DNA from: UBA3263 sp964508865
Lineage (GTDB): Bacteria; Bacteroidota; Bacteroidia; Bacteroidales; Muribaculaceae
Direction of reading: 5' to 3'
Assembly (NCBI GenBank): GCA_964508865.1
Contig: CAZDVP010000001.1
Location: 1 to 64,000, forward strand
Length of the DNA: 64,000 nucleotides
How positions within the stretch are numbered: position 1 is the first letter of the stretch; every line of letters begins with the position of its first letter. Of this stretch, positions 41,736 to 50,663 are shown piece by piece. The position numbers and the translations under genes were made by a program. The notes beneath the pieces were generated by a model that ran no database searches, was not told the DNA's origin, and saw only the letters and a program-made list of their open reading frames with translations.

Positions 41736-41747
41736 ATACGTATCACA

Positions 41748-42203
41748 ATGATTATCAATAACATCGCTTACTCCTGGTCAATGGTTGAGTTGACCGCAAA
41801 AGCACTTTCCGGATCGGATAACCCCAATCCCGAAATCCTTATGGGTGTTTCCGCACTCAAATGGAACATCGAGAAGAAAACTGAAGTGAACTACGGTCTT
41901 GGGGGTGAACCTGTCAATCGAGGCTTTGGTAACACTGTCTATACAGCCTCAATCACAATGGACTACAACACTCAGGTTCAGCTTCGTGCTCTTCGTGGCA
42001 CTCTTCGCAACCTTGGTGAGTTTGACATGGTGATTTCGTTTGCCAACGACCTGAAGGCAGATGAGATGTTTACTGAGACTATCACCCTCAAAGGCTGTTA
42101 CTTTAACGAAGACGGCATGGAGGTGTCTCAGGACGATACCAACATCACTAAGGAGTTCAACCTCAACCCCTTCAAGATTGAGCTTACTACTTCTGCTGCT
42201 TAA
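41748..42203 (+). CDS. Tail tube protein
   Basis: 151 residues, directly after the sheath as in most myoviruses. Beta-rich: SWSMVELTAKALSGSDNP, KWNIEKKTEVNYGLGGEP, TASITMDYNTQVQLRAL. Tube proteins of this size stack as hexamers to make the inner conduit. The assignment is from position, length and fold type. Confidence 0.7.
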   Translation: MIINNIAYSWSMVELTAKALSGSDNPNPEILMGVSALKWNIEKKTEVNYGLGGEPVNRGFGNTVYTASITMDYNTQVQLRALRGTLRNLGEFDMVISFANDLKADEMFTETITLKGCYFNEDGMEVSQDDTNITKEFNLNPFKIELTTSAA

Positions 42204-42224
42204 TCTCCATAATGGTTTGTGTCG

Positions 42225-42260
42225 GATGCCGGGGTCAAAAATGATTCCGGCATCTATTTT
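42225..42260 (+). terminator. Intrinsic terminator after tube gene
   Basis: GATGCCGG (42225-42232) and CCGGCATC (42247-42254), then TATTTTATTTT. Followed 35 bases later by CTCTATTCGTAAACG. Confidence 0.8.
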
Positions 42261-42294
42261 ATTTTCCAATTTTCAACCAAATCAAAAGTCAAAC

Positions 42295-42302
42295 CTCTAT
42301 TC
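42295..42302 (+). promoter_or_regulatory. CTCTATTC leader motif before chaperone gene
   Basis: CTCTATTCGTAAACGTAAC, 35 bases before the ATG at 42337 and after a terminator; the same order is seen at 14122-14003 and 19724-19665 on the other strand. Confidence 0.45.
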
Positions 42303-42336
42303 GTAAACGTAACACTAAACTCAAAATAACAACATT

Positions 42337-42738
42337 ATGGACACTCCTGAAGTAGACAAGATCGAAATGGGCGAAGAAATCACTCCCGAACTTCGCGCAA
42401 CAATCGAGCAGACCGTAAAGGAACTCAAAGAAAAAGACTCAAAACTCAAAGCTGTTTTCCCCATCGTCATAGATGGTGATGAAGACTTCGGTGATAAGCC
42501 TCAGTATGTAGGTTACTTCCGCCGTCCTTCATATACCGCTATGAGCAAGTTTATGACTTTCGCTCAGAAAGACAACACCGCTGCTATGCGACAGCTTGCA
42601 AAGGATTGTTTCCTTGCTGGCGATCGTGAACTTGTTGATGATGACGATCTCTTCCTCTTTGGCCTGATGGGTCAGTTTAACAAAATCATAGAGATGCGTC
42701 ATGGCCGTCTCATAAATTTATCGAAACCTGGAAAGTAG
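42337..42738 (+). CDS. Tail assembly chaperone, short form (G-like)
   Basis: 133 residues, acidic helical start then a folded domain (VGYFRRPSYTAMSKFMTFAQ, KDCFLAGDRELVDDDDLFLF). It lies between tube and tape measure, the fixed place of gpG-type chaperones that coat the tape-measure protein during tail assembly. The gene ends with a slippery heptamer and a stem that allow a longer product. Confidence 0.75.
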   Translation: MDTPEVDKIEMGEEITPELRATIEQTVKELKEKDSKLKAVFPIVIDGDEDFGDKPQYVGYFRRPSYTAMSKFMTFAQKDNTAAMRQLAKDCFLAGDRELVDDDDLFLFGLMGQFNKIIEMRHGRLINLSKPGK

Positions 42739-42914
42739 ACGAAAAAGACGGTTTTCGTCAACAGTTGATTTTCATTAGGTACTACTTTCCAGGAATAGAC
42801 GTTGACAGCCTATCGGATGAAGAATTTGCCCGAATAGCTAATGATGCCGAATGGCTCCATGAGCAAGGGTTAATGTTCAAACAAGCCAATGCACTTGGTT
42901 CAATCGCTAAATGA
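42337..42914 (+). CDS. Tail assembly chaperone, -1 frameshift product (GT-like)
   Basis: Reading 128 codons to 42720 and then slipping back one base gives 64 more residues (IETWKVDEKDGFRQQLIFIR, then YYFPGIDVDSLSDEEFARIA and on) to the stop at 42912-42914, 192 in all. The second frame has no start codon of its own in a sensible place and its product has the WLHEQG...N segment usual for T-type extensions. Both forms are needed for tail assembly in phages with this arrangement. Confidence 0.8.
42714..42793 (+). promoter_or_regulatory. Programmed -1 ribosomal frameshift signal
   Basis: A AAT TTA (42714-42720) is in the correct phase for an X XXY YYZ slippery site. After a six-base spacer, CCTGGAAAGTAG (42727-42738) is perfectly complementary to CTACTTTCCAGG (42782-42793), 12 pairs. 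Inside, ACGAAAA/TTTTCGT (42739-42745/42752-42758) forms a second stem. The zero-frame stop TAG lies within the first arm. Confidence 0.88.
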
Positions 42915-42917
42915 TTA

Positions 42918-42950
42918 AGCCCCATCGCCTAAAACAACGGTGATGGGGCT
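42918..42950 (+). terminator. Terminator before tape-measure gene
   Basis: AGCCCCATC (42918-42926) and GATGGGGCT (42942-42950), then TTGG. CTCTATTCTTTATAAAG follows at 42978. Confidence 0.6.
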
Positions 42951-43004
42951 TTGGCTTACCCACCGTGTTTAAGGATTCTCTATTCTTTATAAAGCTCTTA
43001 CAGA

Positions 43005-46000
43005 ATGTCCCAAACATTTGATGTCAATTATAATCTAAATGTCCAAGCGCAAACAGGCATAGATGCGATCAACCGTTTCAAACGTGCTGTTAATTCTTTG
43101 ACTAAAGTCACTCAGAATCTATCGGATATTGAGCGACGTATCCGTGGCGTTTCACAAACTATGACTTCGTTGACTAAATCAACGAACCAAATAAAAATTA
43201 ACGTGCAACCGGCCACACAATCGTTAGGTAAACTAATACGTGGTATTCAGAAAGCGAGAACCGAACTTACTCAGCTGCAAACACAAGCTGCCAAGGGAGC
43301 CAATGTAAAAACCAATGTCTCCCAGGCTCGAAATCGCACGGCTTCTACTGCACCTGCCTCTCCTCGAAAATCATCTTATAATCGACCTATTCCGACAACA
43401 CGTTCAGGAATACCGTTAGTACGAAATACTAACGCACTTGGCTATAAACTTTTTGGACCTACGCCCTTACCTAATAATGGTGGGATGGCGATTGATATGC
43501 TGAAAGGTATGGGTATCGCATACGGTATCGCTGGCCTTGGCAGTATGGTTTCCAATATTGTTCAGCAATCTGCTGAATATGACAATATTATGAAAACCGT
43601 CGAGAACATCTTGAAAGTTCACGACGAGAAGGGTGACTTTGGAAATAGATTCTCTTCCATGTCACAGACAATTCGTAATGTCGGTATGGAGACCAAGTTC
43701 AAGGTTACAGAAGTGGCTGATGCAGCAAAGTTCCTTGCAATGGCAGGTCTGGGCCTGGAAGAGATTCAGCAAGCGATTCGACCAATTGCCGATATTGCGT
43801 TGATTGGTGACACAGCTCTTGGTGAAACTGCTGATATGGTGACTAACATTATGACTGGCTATGGCATCTCGTCTAAAAAGATGAGACACGCTGTGGATGT
43901 TATGACCAATACCTTCACCATGTCAAATACAACCTTGGCAGAAATTGCAGAATCATACAAGTATGCCAACTTGCTTTCGCTTGCTGGAGTTCCGTTTGAG
44001 GAAACAACAGCGGCAATTGGTGTGTTAGGTGATGCTGGTATTAAAGGTTCTCAAGCTGGTACCACTCTTCGTATGATTATGAACAACATTAGTAATCCTA
44101 CGACATCACAGGCACGAGCTTGGGCCGCTTTGGGAATCAATACGAAAGACCAAAACGGTAAAACCAGAGATTTGTTGGATATATTCCAAGAACTGAAAGA
44201 TAAGGGTGCGCAACTTACAGACATTCAGAAACTATTTAGGATTACAGCCTCTTCAGGTGCTGCCGCCCTTCTTGATCGTGTAGACAAATGGGATAAAGTG
44301 TACACTGAGAATTTCTTGTCTCAGGGGCTATCGTCTCGTTTGGCCGATGAAAAGAAAAATACACTTCAAGGTCTTTGGGCACAGCTAACATCAGTTTTCA
44401 CAGACAAGGGTGTTACGGCTTTTGGTGGCATACAGGGTACGATTCGTGGTTTGATGCAACAGTCTATCGCATGGTTGAAAACTGATAAGGTGACTATGCT
44501 CTTTAAGCAAGCAGCAAATACAATTATGGAATTTATCCGACTAATCATAGATGCAACTAAGAAGTTCTATGATTTCTTCCAGTTGTTTGCTCCGCTTATC
44601 AAAACATGGGTTAAGTTCCAGTTGTTAATATGGCCCATTGTAAAGGCTGTCACTGCTTTCAAGAGCGTATTTTTAGGATTGCTCGGATTACAGAAGGTTT
44701 CTTACGTTATTTTTGGTCTCGGCAAGAGCATTAGATCATTAGGAGCAAGTATGGGCGTTATGAATATGTCCACATCAGGCACTGCCGCAGGTTCAACTGC
44801 CGGTGCTATAGGAGGTGGCCGTGTAATGTCTCCCTATGGTTTTGCCACTGGATTGCCTTGGCTTGCACCTTTGAGCGAAAGTCAACTTCAAAAAGCCGCA
44901 TCCGGTTTGAAGAATTTGAAGAAACCGCTCCCCTGGAATAGTCAGATGACCCCTGCTATTCAGCAACACTTAAAGCAGAGGACTATTGACTATTATAAAT
45001 ATAACGCTGAAGAGCAGAAGATTTACAATCGTCGTGTGCGAAATATGCAACTTCGCGCCGGAGCTTCAAGTCTTGGCAAAATGGGACTCGGTGCGGCTGG
45101 AGCATACGTAGGTATGACACAGATGACAAAAGAAAATGCAAATGGTTGGGATATAGCTTCTGGTGGTTTGTTCACAGCTGCTGGTATGGCTGCTATGGTT
45201 GGTGGCCCGGTTGGTTGGATTGCCGGAGCTGCACTTGCTATAGGCGGTTTAGCGGCTTCTTTCGCAAGTTTTCAATCTAACCTCAGTGCATTATCGAGTT
45301 TTGTGCAATCGTTTTCGTCGTCGCATCAGCTTCTTGATGGCGTGTTGTTGAATGGTAGCACTAAAACAGAAAGATACTTGGAATTTGTATGGCGAAAAAA
45401 TTATGACATCAATGATTTGATTCAACGTCGTATAGAACTAACAAAAGAACTTCTTGGAATAGAAACTCCAAATGCAACAACCACTAAGGACGTTGGAAAT
45501 GAGATTTACAGTCAGATGTATGAGAGATTCTATGCAGCTGACTCAATTTGGGGGAGTAATGGTGCGGCAAAAAAAGCAGCTGAGTTATTTAATAACTATG
45601 GCTCTAAATATGGCATAAAGGTCTTCAAATCTGATGGTGATTGGGCTTATCAAGATGTTAATGGAAACATTTATAAGTTTAAGAACCCCGACGGCACCAC
45701 TGATACTAACGATGCTGTCATGTATGATGTGGCTGCTGCTCTTGAATTACTTCATGGAAGCTATCGTTCCAAGATTATTGATGAAAACCAGCATCGTCTG
45801 GCACAAATGCTTTACGGTCGAGCAACCGCAGAAGATGTACGAAATTGGAGAGATACATTTGCGGCTCAATATGGCCCAGCAAGTTGGACATCACTCATCC
45901 GTCCAGATCAATGGAATGAAGATACCGATGTTGCAAAATTTTGGAGTGGTGAAGACATCGCTAAGTCTTATATGGGTGCTCAATTACTCTGGAAGAGTAT

Positions 46001-47156
46001 GTTTCAGATGGTGGAGGCTCAAAACGCCATTGCCGATTTCAAAACGAAGTTAGAGGCAGGGCAGTTAACAGAAAATGATGTAGTAAAAGCATTGCGCTGG
46101 GGTGATTACGATATTCTCGGCCAGACTCTTGCTGATTATAATCCCAGTGATGTATACGGTTGGTTCCGAAATATGGGTTATTATGGTGATGGTATATGGC
46201 GAGACCCAAGTGGAAGAGAGACTCCAGAGGTAATGGCTCAAACTGCTGCTGGCCAAATGCAGAGGCTTTTGGAATCTATCCAAAAACTTGGTTTGGAAGC
46301 AGACCCATCAACACAGGCTCTTCAGACCTATGCCAATACATTACTTACGCTTGCAGAATCTTTTCTCGGACAAAATGAGGCCATTTCTGGTTCGCATGAT
46401 GGAGAAAAAAAGGTAATTAACGGTCAAACATGGCGTTGGAACGCAAGCACTCAGCAATGGGAATTATTGGATGATAATAATCAGCCGGCTCAGATTTCTC
46501 AGGGGCTTGTTGATATGTCTAACAATATGACTAATTTGCTTAATACTGTCCAAACAGTTAATTCTGAATGGCCTACATCATTCCTTGATATAGCCCAAAT
46601 GACCAGACCGGTAGCGACATCTTGTGACAATTTGTCACTATATAATTGGAGTAATTTACCTACTTGTGACAATTCGTCACCATATAATTTATCAACTTTA
46701 TGGAACTTACCTTCATCACAACCAAGATTTATGGACTGGATGAACTTTGGACCCTCAAATAATGAGCAAAGTGGATCTGGTAAAAATAATTTCTTAGCAC
46801 GGGCTATGGGTCTCACGACTAAAGGTGTAACAATGACCCCTCAGCAAATGGGTAATGTTATTAAAAATACCACAACTACTACGCCCATTACTACTACGCC
46901 TACAGGCACAACAACCCATCCTCATAATGGTCAAGATGGTGCGGATCCTTCTAAATATCGTAACCATTATAATCAAGGGAACGCTGCTCCCAAACAGATC
47001 AATGTCACCATTAAAAACTTAATGGCAGTAGATAAAATTGACCTCAGTAATCCTAATAATATTGCTGTGATTAACAATCTCAAAGAACAATTGGCGCAGG
47101 CTCTCGTTGACGTTGTAGCAGATAGTGATGTCATGTTAGCCGGTCTCACAACATAG
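43005..47156 (+). CDS. Tape measure protein
   Basis: 1383 residues. Long helical N-terminus, the TP901-type core (MKTVENILKVHDEKGDFGNR, FKVTEVADAAKFLAMAGLGL, then a MSNTTLAEIAESYKYANLLS block and GIKGSQAGTTLRMIM), hydrophobic stretches near 540-590 and 720-770, and a low-complexity Thr-rich segment (TTTTPITTTPTGTTTHPHN). It sets tail length and passes into the host membrane on injection. At the usual 0.15 nm per residue the tail would be about 200 nm. Confidence 0.9.
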   Translation: MSQTFDVNYNLNVQAQTGIDAINRFKRAVNSLTKVTQNLSDIERRIRGVSQTMTSLTKSTNQIKINVQPATQSLGKLIRGIQKARTELTQLQTQAAKGANVKTNVSQARNRTASTAPASPRKSSYNRPIPTTRSGIPLVRNTNALGYKLFGPTPLPNNGGMAIDMLKGMGIAYGIAGLGSMVSNIVQQSAEYDNIMKTVENILKVHDEKGDFGNRFSSMSQTIRNVGMETKFKVTEVADAAKFLAMAGLGLEEIQQAIRPIADIALIGDTALGETADMVTNIMTGYGISSKKMRHAVDVMTNTFTMSNTTLAEIAESYKYANLLSLAGVPFEETTAAIGVLGDAGIKGSQAGTTLRMIMNNISNPTTSQARAWAALGINTKDQNGKTRDLLDIFQELKDKGAQLTDIQKLFRITASSGAAALLDRVDKWDKVYTENFLSQGLSSRLADEKKNTLQGLWAQLTSVFTDKGVTAFGGIQGTIRGLMQQSIAWLKTDKVTMLFKQAANTIMEFIRLIIDATKKFYDFFQLFAPLIKTWVKFQLLIWPIVKAVTAFKSVFLGLLGLQKVSYVIFGLGKSIRSLGASMGVMNMSTSGTAAGSTAGAIGGGRVMSPYGFATGLPWLAPLSESQLQKAASGLKNLKKPLPWNSQMTPAIQQHLKQRTIDYYKYNAEEQKIYNRRVRNMQLRAGASSLGKMGLGAAGAYVGMTQMTKENANGWDIASGGLFTAAGMAAMVGGPVGWIAGAALAIGGLAASFASFQSNLSALSSFVQSFSSSHQLLDGVLLNGSTKTERYLEFVWRKNYDINDLIQRRIELTKELLGIETPNATTTKDVGNEIYSQMYERFYAADSIWGSNGAAKKAAELFNNYGSKYGIKVFKSDGDWAYQDVNGNIYKFKNPDGTTDTNDAVMYDVAAALELLHGSYRSKIIDENQHRLAQMLYGRATAEDVRNWRDTFAAQYGPASWTSLIRPDQWNEDTDVAKFWSGEDIAKSYMGAQLLWKSMFQMVEAQNAIADFKTKLEAGQLTENDVVKALRWGDYDILGQTLADYNPSDVYGWFRNMGYYGDGIWRDPSGRETPEVMAQTAAGQMQRLLESIQKLGLEADPSTQALQTYANTLLTLAESFLGQNEAISGSHDGEKKVINGQTWRWNASTQQWELLDDNNQPAQISQGLVDMSNNMTNLLNTVQTVNSEWPTSFLDIAQMTRPVATSCDNLSLYNWSNLPTCDNSSPYNLSTLWNLPSSQPRFMDWMNFGPSNNEQSGSGKNNFLARAMGLTTKGVTMTPQQMGNVIKNTTTTTPITTTPTGTTTHPHNGQDGADPSKYRNHYNQGNAAPKQINVTIKNLMAVDKIDLSNPNNIAVINNLKEQLAQALVDVVADSDVMLAGLTT

Positions 47157-47165
47157 GAAATTGCA

Positions 47166-48209
47166 ATGAGTTATTTTGGCCCAATTTGGAGTTCGTTGAA
47201 ATTTAGCACCGGCAAAGCTCTTCTTGATTTTGCCGGTGGCTATAATCAACGTCTCCCTTATAGAAGTGATAACGTTGAATACAAAAATGTTCGTCATAAA
47301 AGTGCGTTAGTACATATTGCCAAACAGCTGGCCATGTCTACACTGGAGGGCGAACTAAACCTTCTTGTTCCCAGATACAGAAGATATTTGGAAAAGACGT
47401 TACGCGATGTAGTTCTTGAACAGCAGAAAAATAACCAAAATTTTGTTCAACTTATTAAAGATGAACAGATAAGCAATAATGAATGGGGTAAAGTAACTAC
47501 CGAGGATGAAGGGCGAACTATTCAGGCTGTAGACAGGTATGGCACCCCAGTTCCTGAAGCGTTAATTCTATACATAGAGGACACTGAAACTCATACTGTT
47601 TCAAAAAAGACGAATGATCCAGTCTCAGGAGCAGTAATTGAGACTCCAGAAGAAACTAAGGTAGTGGATCATATTGACCTATCCCCTCAAATATCAGTTA
47701 ATAGTAGCAAAAATATTGTCTTAACACAAGTTCAAGGTCGTGATTATACACGAAAAGAATTGGTATCTGGTGGTGATATTTCTTTTTCAGTAAATGGTTC
47801 TATTGTTTCACACAATGAAGGAGAGTACCCGGAAAATGCTGTAAAGAAGTTCATCCAGATTATGCAGTATAATGGTATAGTCCATGTGAAATCCATGTTG
47901 TTCGACCAATTTAATGTTGACAAGATTGTAATCAAGGATTTTTCATTAAGTAATCCCGAATACAAAAACATTCAGCCATATTCTTTTTCCTGTGTAGCAA
48001 TAGAACCGGACGAAGATGTCAAGATCACACAGGACACCATCTCTGTTCTTAACCGAGAATTGCAAATCAGTCCGATGAGCAAATGGTATAACTTTATACT
48101 TAATAGCAAGTGGGGTGACATGGCAACCTCAGCAGTAGTAAACACAGCGTCAAGCATGGCTACGCAAGCCGCCGGAAGCGGTTTGGACGCACTAATTCCT
48201 AATATTTAA
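47166..48209 (+). CDS. Baseplate/tail protein after tape measure, 347 aa
   Basis: The core VTTEDEGRTIQAVDRYGTPV, PEALILYIEDT, and the later DYTRKELVSGGDISFSVNGS resemble a family (DUF6046-like) that follows the tape measure in Bacteroidales myoviruses, where Mu has its DNA-circularisation protein. The C-terminus is Ala/Gly-rich. The stop overlaps the next start by one base. Confidence 0.55.
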   Translation: MSYFGPIWSSLKFSTGKALLDFAGGYNQRLPYRSDNVEYKNVRHKSALVHIAKQLAMSTLEGELNLLVPRYRRYLEKTLRDVVLEQQKNNQNFVQLIKDEQISNNEWGKVTTEDEGRTIQAVDRYGTPVPEALILYIEDTETHTVSKKTNDPVSGAVIETPEETKVVDHIDLSPQISVNSSKNIVLTQVQGRDYTRKELVSGGDISFSVNGSIVSHNEGEYPENAVKKFIQIMQYNGIVHVKSMLFDQFNVDKIVIKDFSLSNPEYKNIQPYSFSCVAIEPDEDVKITQDTISVLNRELQISPMSKWYNFILNSKWGDMATSAVVNTASSMATQAAGSGLDALIPNI

Positions 48210-49708
48210 TGGCTTACAATTCTGAACAACCCAGCTTCCAGATCTTGATATGTTGCATCAAGATCTGGAATGTCAAGGACTCGGCAAATGTCATGTCGGT
48301 ACCTGATGACGCAATGCTTATCAGTGAAGTATCTGAAATTGAAATCGAGGAATCGTATAAAAAATTGATATGGAACGCTTCAGTCAAATTCCCTCGTGGT
48401 ACTGTTGTTCGCAAAACTATTACACCGGAGAACCAAAACGAGATAGCTGATGACCCTTCACTCGGCGTATCGACAAATAATTCCGGTGTTATCGAAGAGG
48501 TACGTAAGAACTCTTCAGTAGCCACAAATGAGATGTTTAAGCCGGGGCAGCGTATTCGGATATATTTAGGTTATACCGATGACCCAGAGATTGCCCGAAT
48601 TGCAAAAACTAATGCCACCGGCAAAACCATATTTAACGATAAACAGACATTAACCAAATACACGGAGGACGCTCAATATCTGGCAGAGAAAGCTATGCAC
48701 ATTATGTTTGATGGGTATATCACAAAAGTAAGTGTTGATACACCCATTGAATTATATTGCGAAAATCTTCTTTCCAGCTTAAAGTCCATCACCTGCCCTA
48801 AAAAGACTTTGACAAAAGCCACTATCAATGACATTATTGGGCCTGATGGCAAACTCAAATTGCTGGAGGGCACCGGTCTAAAACTTCATTCAGATACCGT
48901 GGCTACTGAGTTTAGCATTGGCAAGATAGAATTGGTGCCGGACTTAACATTGGCTGATGTGTTGACAGAATGGGCCAAATACGGAATATACTGCTATTAC
49001 TGTGACGATAATGGGGAGCCGGCCATTCAAATCGCTCGTGCCTATTTTTCCAGCAAAAACAATGACCCGAAACTTAAAGGTTCAATTATGAACGCTAATT
49101 CGGAAGTTGTTACGCCTATCAAAATATTATTTGATTATCATGTGGCTCAAAATGGTTTATCGGCCACTATTGCTGAAAAAGATTTTATAGGTGTTGAGGC
49201 TGAGGGTTTGGCGAATGAAGGGGGTAAAGATAAGTTCATTCACATGACTATCTTGAAAAATCCTAAGTACAAAGAAGGAGATCCTCCAGATGACAAGTAC
49301 CGTGTCGTAAATGAATCGACATTATCAAAAAAAGCCATGAAACTTGGATGCCGTCCACTGTCAAAGGCAAAGGATCATGTGGATATGAAATTATACACCA
49401 AGATACCATACCATTCTCGAAAAATACCGGTTACGCGAGACGAACTTTTGGAGGAAGCCATTCAGTATCTTGAAGGGTACAATGTCAATGGCATTGAAGG
49501 CTCTCTCACTCTGTTTGGCGATTTGCACCTCCATACAGCAACCAAAGTAGAACTCGTAGATAACCGTTATCCGGGTAAGAATGGCTATTATTTGGTAGAG
49601 GAAGTCAATACGACATTTGGTGTAGACGGCTACCGTCAGACAATTAAAATGCCGTATTGTATAAAACGAATAGGTAAAACTGATTCAGAGAACAATGAGC
49701 AACAATAG
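48209..49708 (+). CDS. Baseplate hub protein
   Basis: 499 residues. FKPGQRIRIYLGYTDDPEIA, FDGYITKVSVDTPIELYCEN and DLTLADVLTEWAKYGIYCYY follow the gpP/gp27-like hub pattern (oligonucleotide-like barrel domains, G-x-I-x-x-V, L...L..W...G). It forms the centre of the baseplate and holds the spike, encoded next. Overlaps the spike gene by 14 bases. Confidence 0.65.
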   Translation: MAYNSEQPSFQILICCIKIWNVKDSANVMSVPDDAMLISEVSEIEIEESYKKLIWNASVKFPRGTVVRKTITPENQNEIADDPSLGVSTNNSGVIEEVRKNSSVATNEMFKPGQRIRIYLGYTDDPEIARIAKTNATGKTIFNDKQTLTKYTEDAQYLAEKAMHIMFDGYITKVSVDTPIELYCENLLSSLKSITCPKKTLTKATINDIIGPDGKLKLLEGTGLKLHSDTVATEFSIGKIELVPDLTLADVLTEWAKYGIYCYYCDDNGEPAIQIARAYFSSKNNDPKLKGSIMNANSEVVTPIKILFDYHVAQNGLSATIAEKDFIGVEAEGLANEGGKDKFIHMTILKNPKYKEGDPPDDKYRVVNESTLSKKAMKLGCRPLSKAKDHVDMKLYTKIPYHSRKIPVTRDELLEEAIQYLEGYNVNGIEGSLTLFGDLHLHTATKVELVDNRYPGKNGYYLVEEVNTTFGVDGYRQTIKMPYCIKRIGKTDSENNEQQ

Positions 49709-50663
49709 GCCACATACAAGTTTGAACTCAAACGCAATCATTAGAGATGCGATTCGTAGGATTGCTCTGAAAGGTATTGTAAATAACGCTACCGGTGCCG
49801 TAAGAGGTACTGGTAGAGTTAGTGGTTATGTCGCTAAAATTCACGATGATGAAAGCGATGAACTTTTCGGTACCATTGATGTCCAGGAGTACGTTCAGCT
49901 TGCCGTTGATGAAAACGATGAGATGCAGATGGGTTATCACGAAGGTGTGTTGCTCAGTGCTATTCAAGATAACTCGAAAGGCTATGTCATTGTACCGAAA
50001 CTTTATTCTGAAGTTTTGGTTAGTCATGATTCGGATTCCGGAACGGAATATGTGTCAATGTACTCGCACGTTGACCTTATCCAGTTGGACGCTCACGAAA
50101 CGATTTCTATTGGAGTAAAAGAGCGTGAGGAATGGGAAGACAGTGAAGACTCCCCAGATATTGATGAACTCGAAGAAACCGGGGTTTTCTCCAATACCAC
50201 ATACCTCAAAGATTCAATCACCAGTGAGGTTCATAAAGAGAAGGGTTCCCATATATCGAAAACAGAATTGACTGGCGAGAAACTGACCGCCAGTATTGAT
50301 GATGGCCAAACTACTGTAGAAATGGATAAACAGCAAATTCACATGAAGCGTGAAAATGCTGAAGTCACCATAACTTCTGATAAAATTGAAGAAAAGGTTG
50401 GAAGTACAACAATCACTACAGAGAATGGCAAAGTTCATCTGGGAAGCACTTCAGGAACAGACAATGCAGTGCTTGGTAAAGAGTTGGCTGGAGTCCTTTC
50501 AGAATTGGTGCAGTATTTGGGTCAAATGATGACCCCGACGATGATGGGGCCTCAGCCCCCGGCCAATGTTGTTGCCAGCTTTATTTCACTCAAAGCAAAA
50601 ATTGATGCTTTCAAGGCAAGTCAAAGTGGATTCTTAACCCAAAAGGTAATGGTTCAGAAATAA
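49695..50663 (+). CDS. Baseplate spike protein
   Basis: 322 residues. N-terminal OB-like domain (SGYVAKIHDDESDELFGTID), then a repetitive beta region (ISKTELTGEKLTASIDDGQT, VTITSDKIEEKVGSTTITTE) that fits a triple beta-helix as in gpV/gp45 spikes, ending in a short helical part. It would pierce the outer membrane. No apex His-x-His iron site is visible, so a tip protein may be separate. Confidence 0.6.
   Translation: MSNNRPHTSLNSNAIIRDAIRRIALKGIVNNATGAVRGTGRVSGYVAKIHDDESDELFGTIDVQEYVQLAVDENDEMQMGYHEGVLLSAIQDNSKGYVIVPKLYSEVLVSHDSDSGTEYVSMYSHVDLIQLDAHETISIGVKEREEWEDSEDSPDIDELEETGVFSNTTYLKDSITSEVHKEKGSHISKTELTGEKLTASIDDGQTTVEMDKQQIHMKRENAEVTITSDKIEEKVGSTTITTENGKVHLGSTSGTDNAVLGKELAGVLSELVQYLGQMMTPTMMGPQPPANVVASFISLKAKIDAFKASQSGFLTQKVMVQK

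Noticed and set aside
34144..42203. A transposable Mu-like phage
   Set aside because: Head genes resemble Mu, but no transposase A/B genes are in the window and a tyrosine recombinase is present. Head-gene similarity alone does not show transposition.
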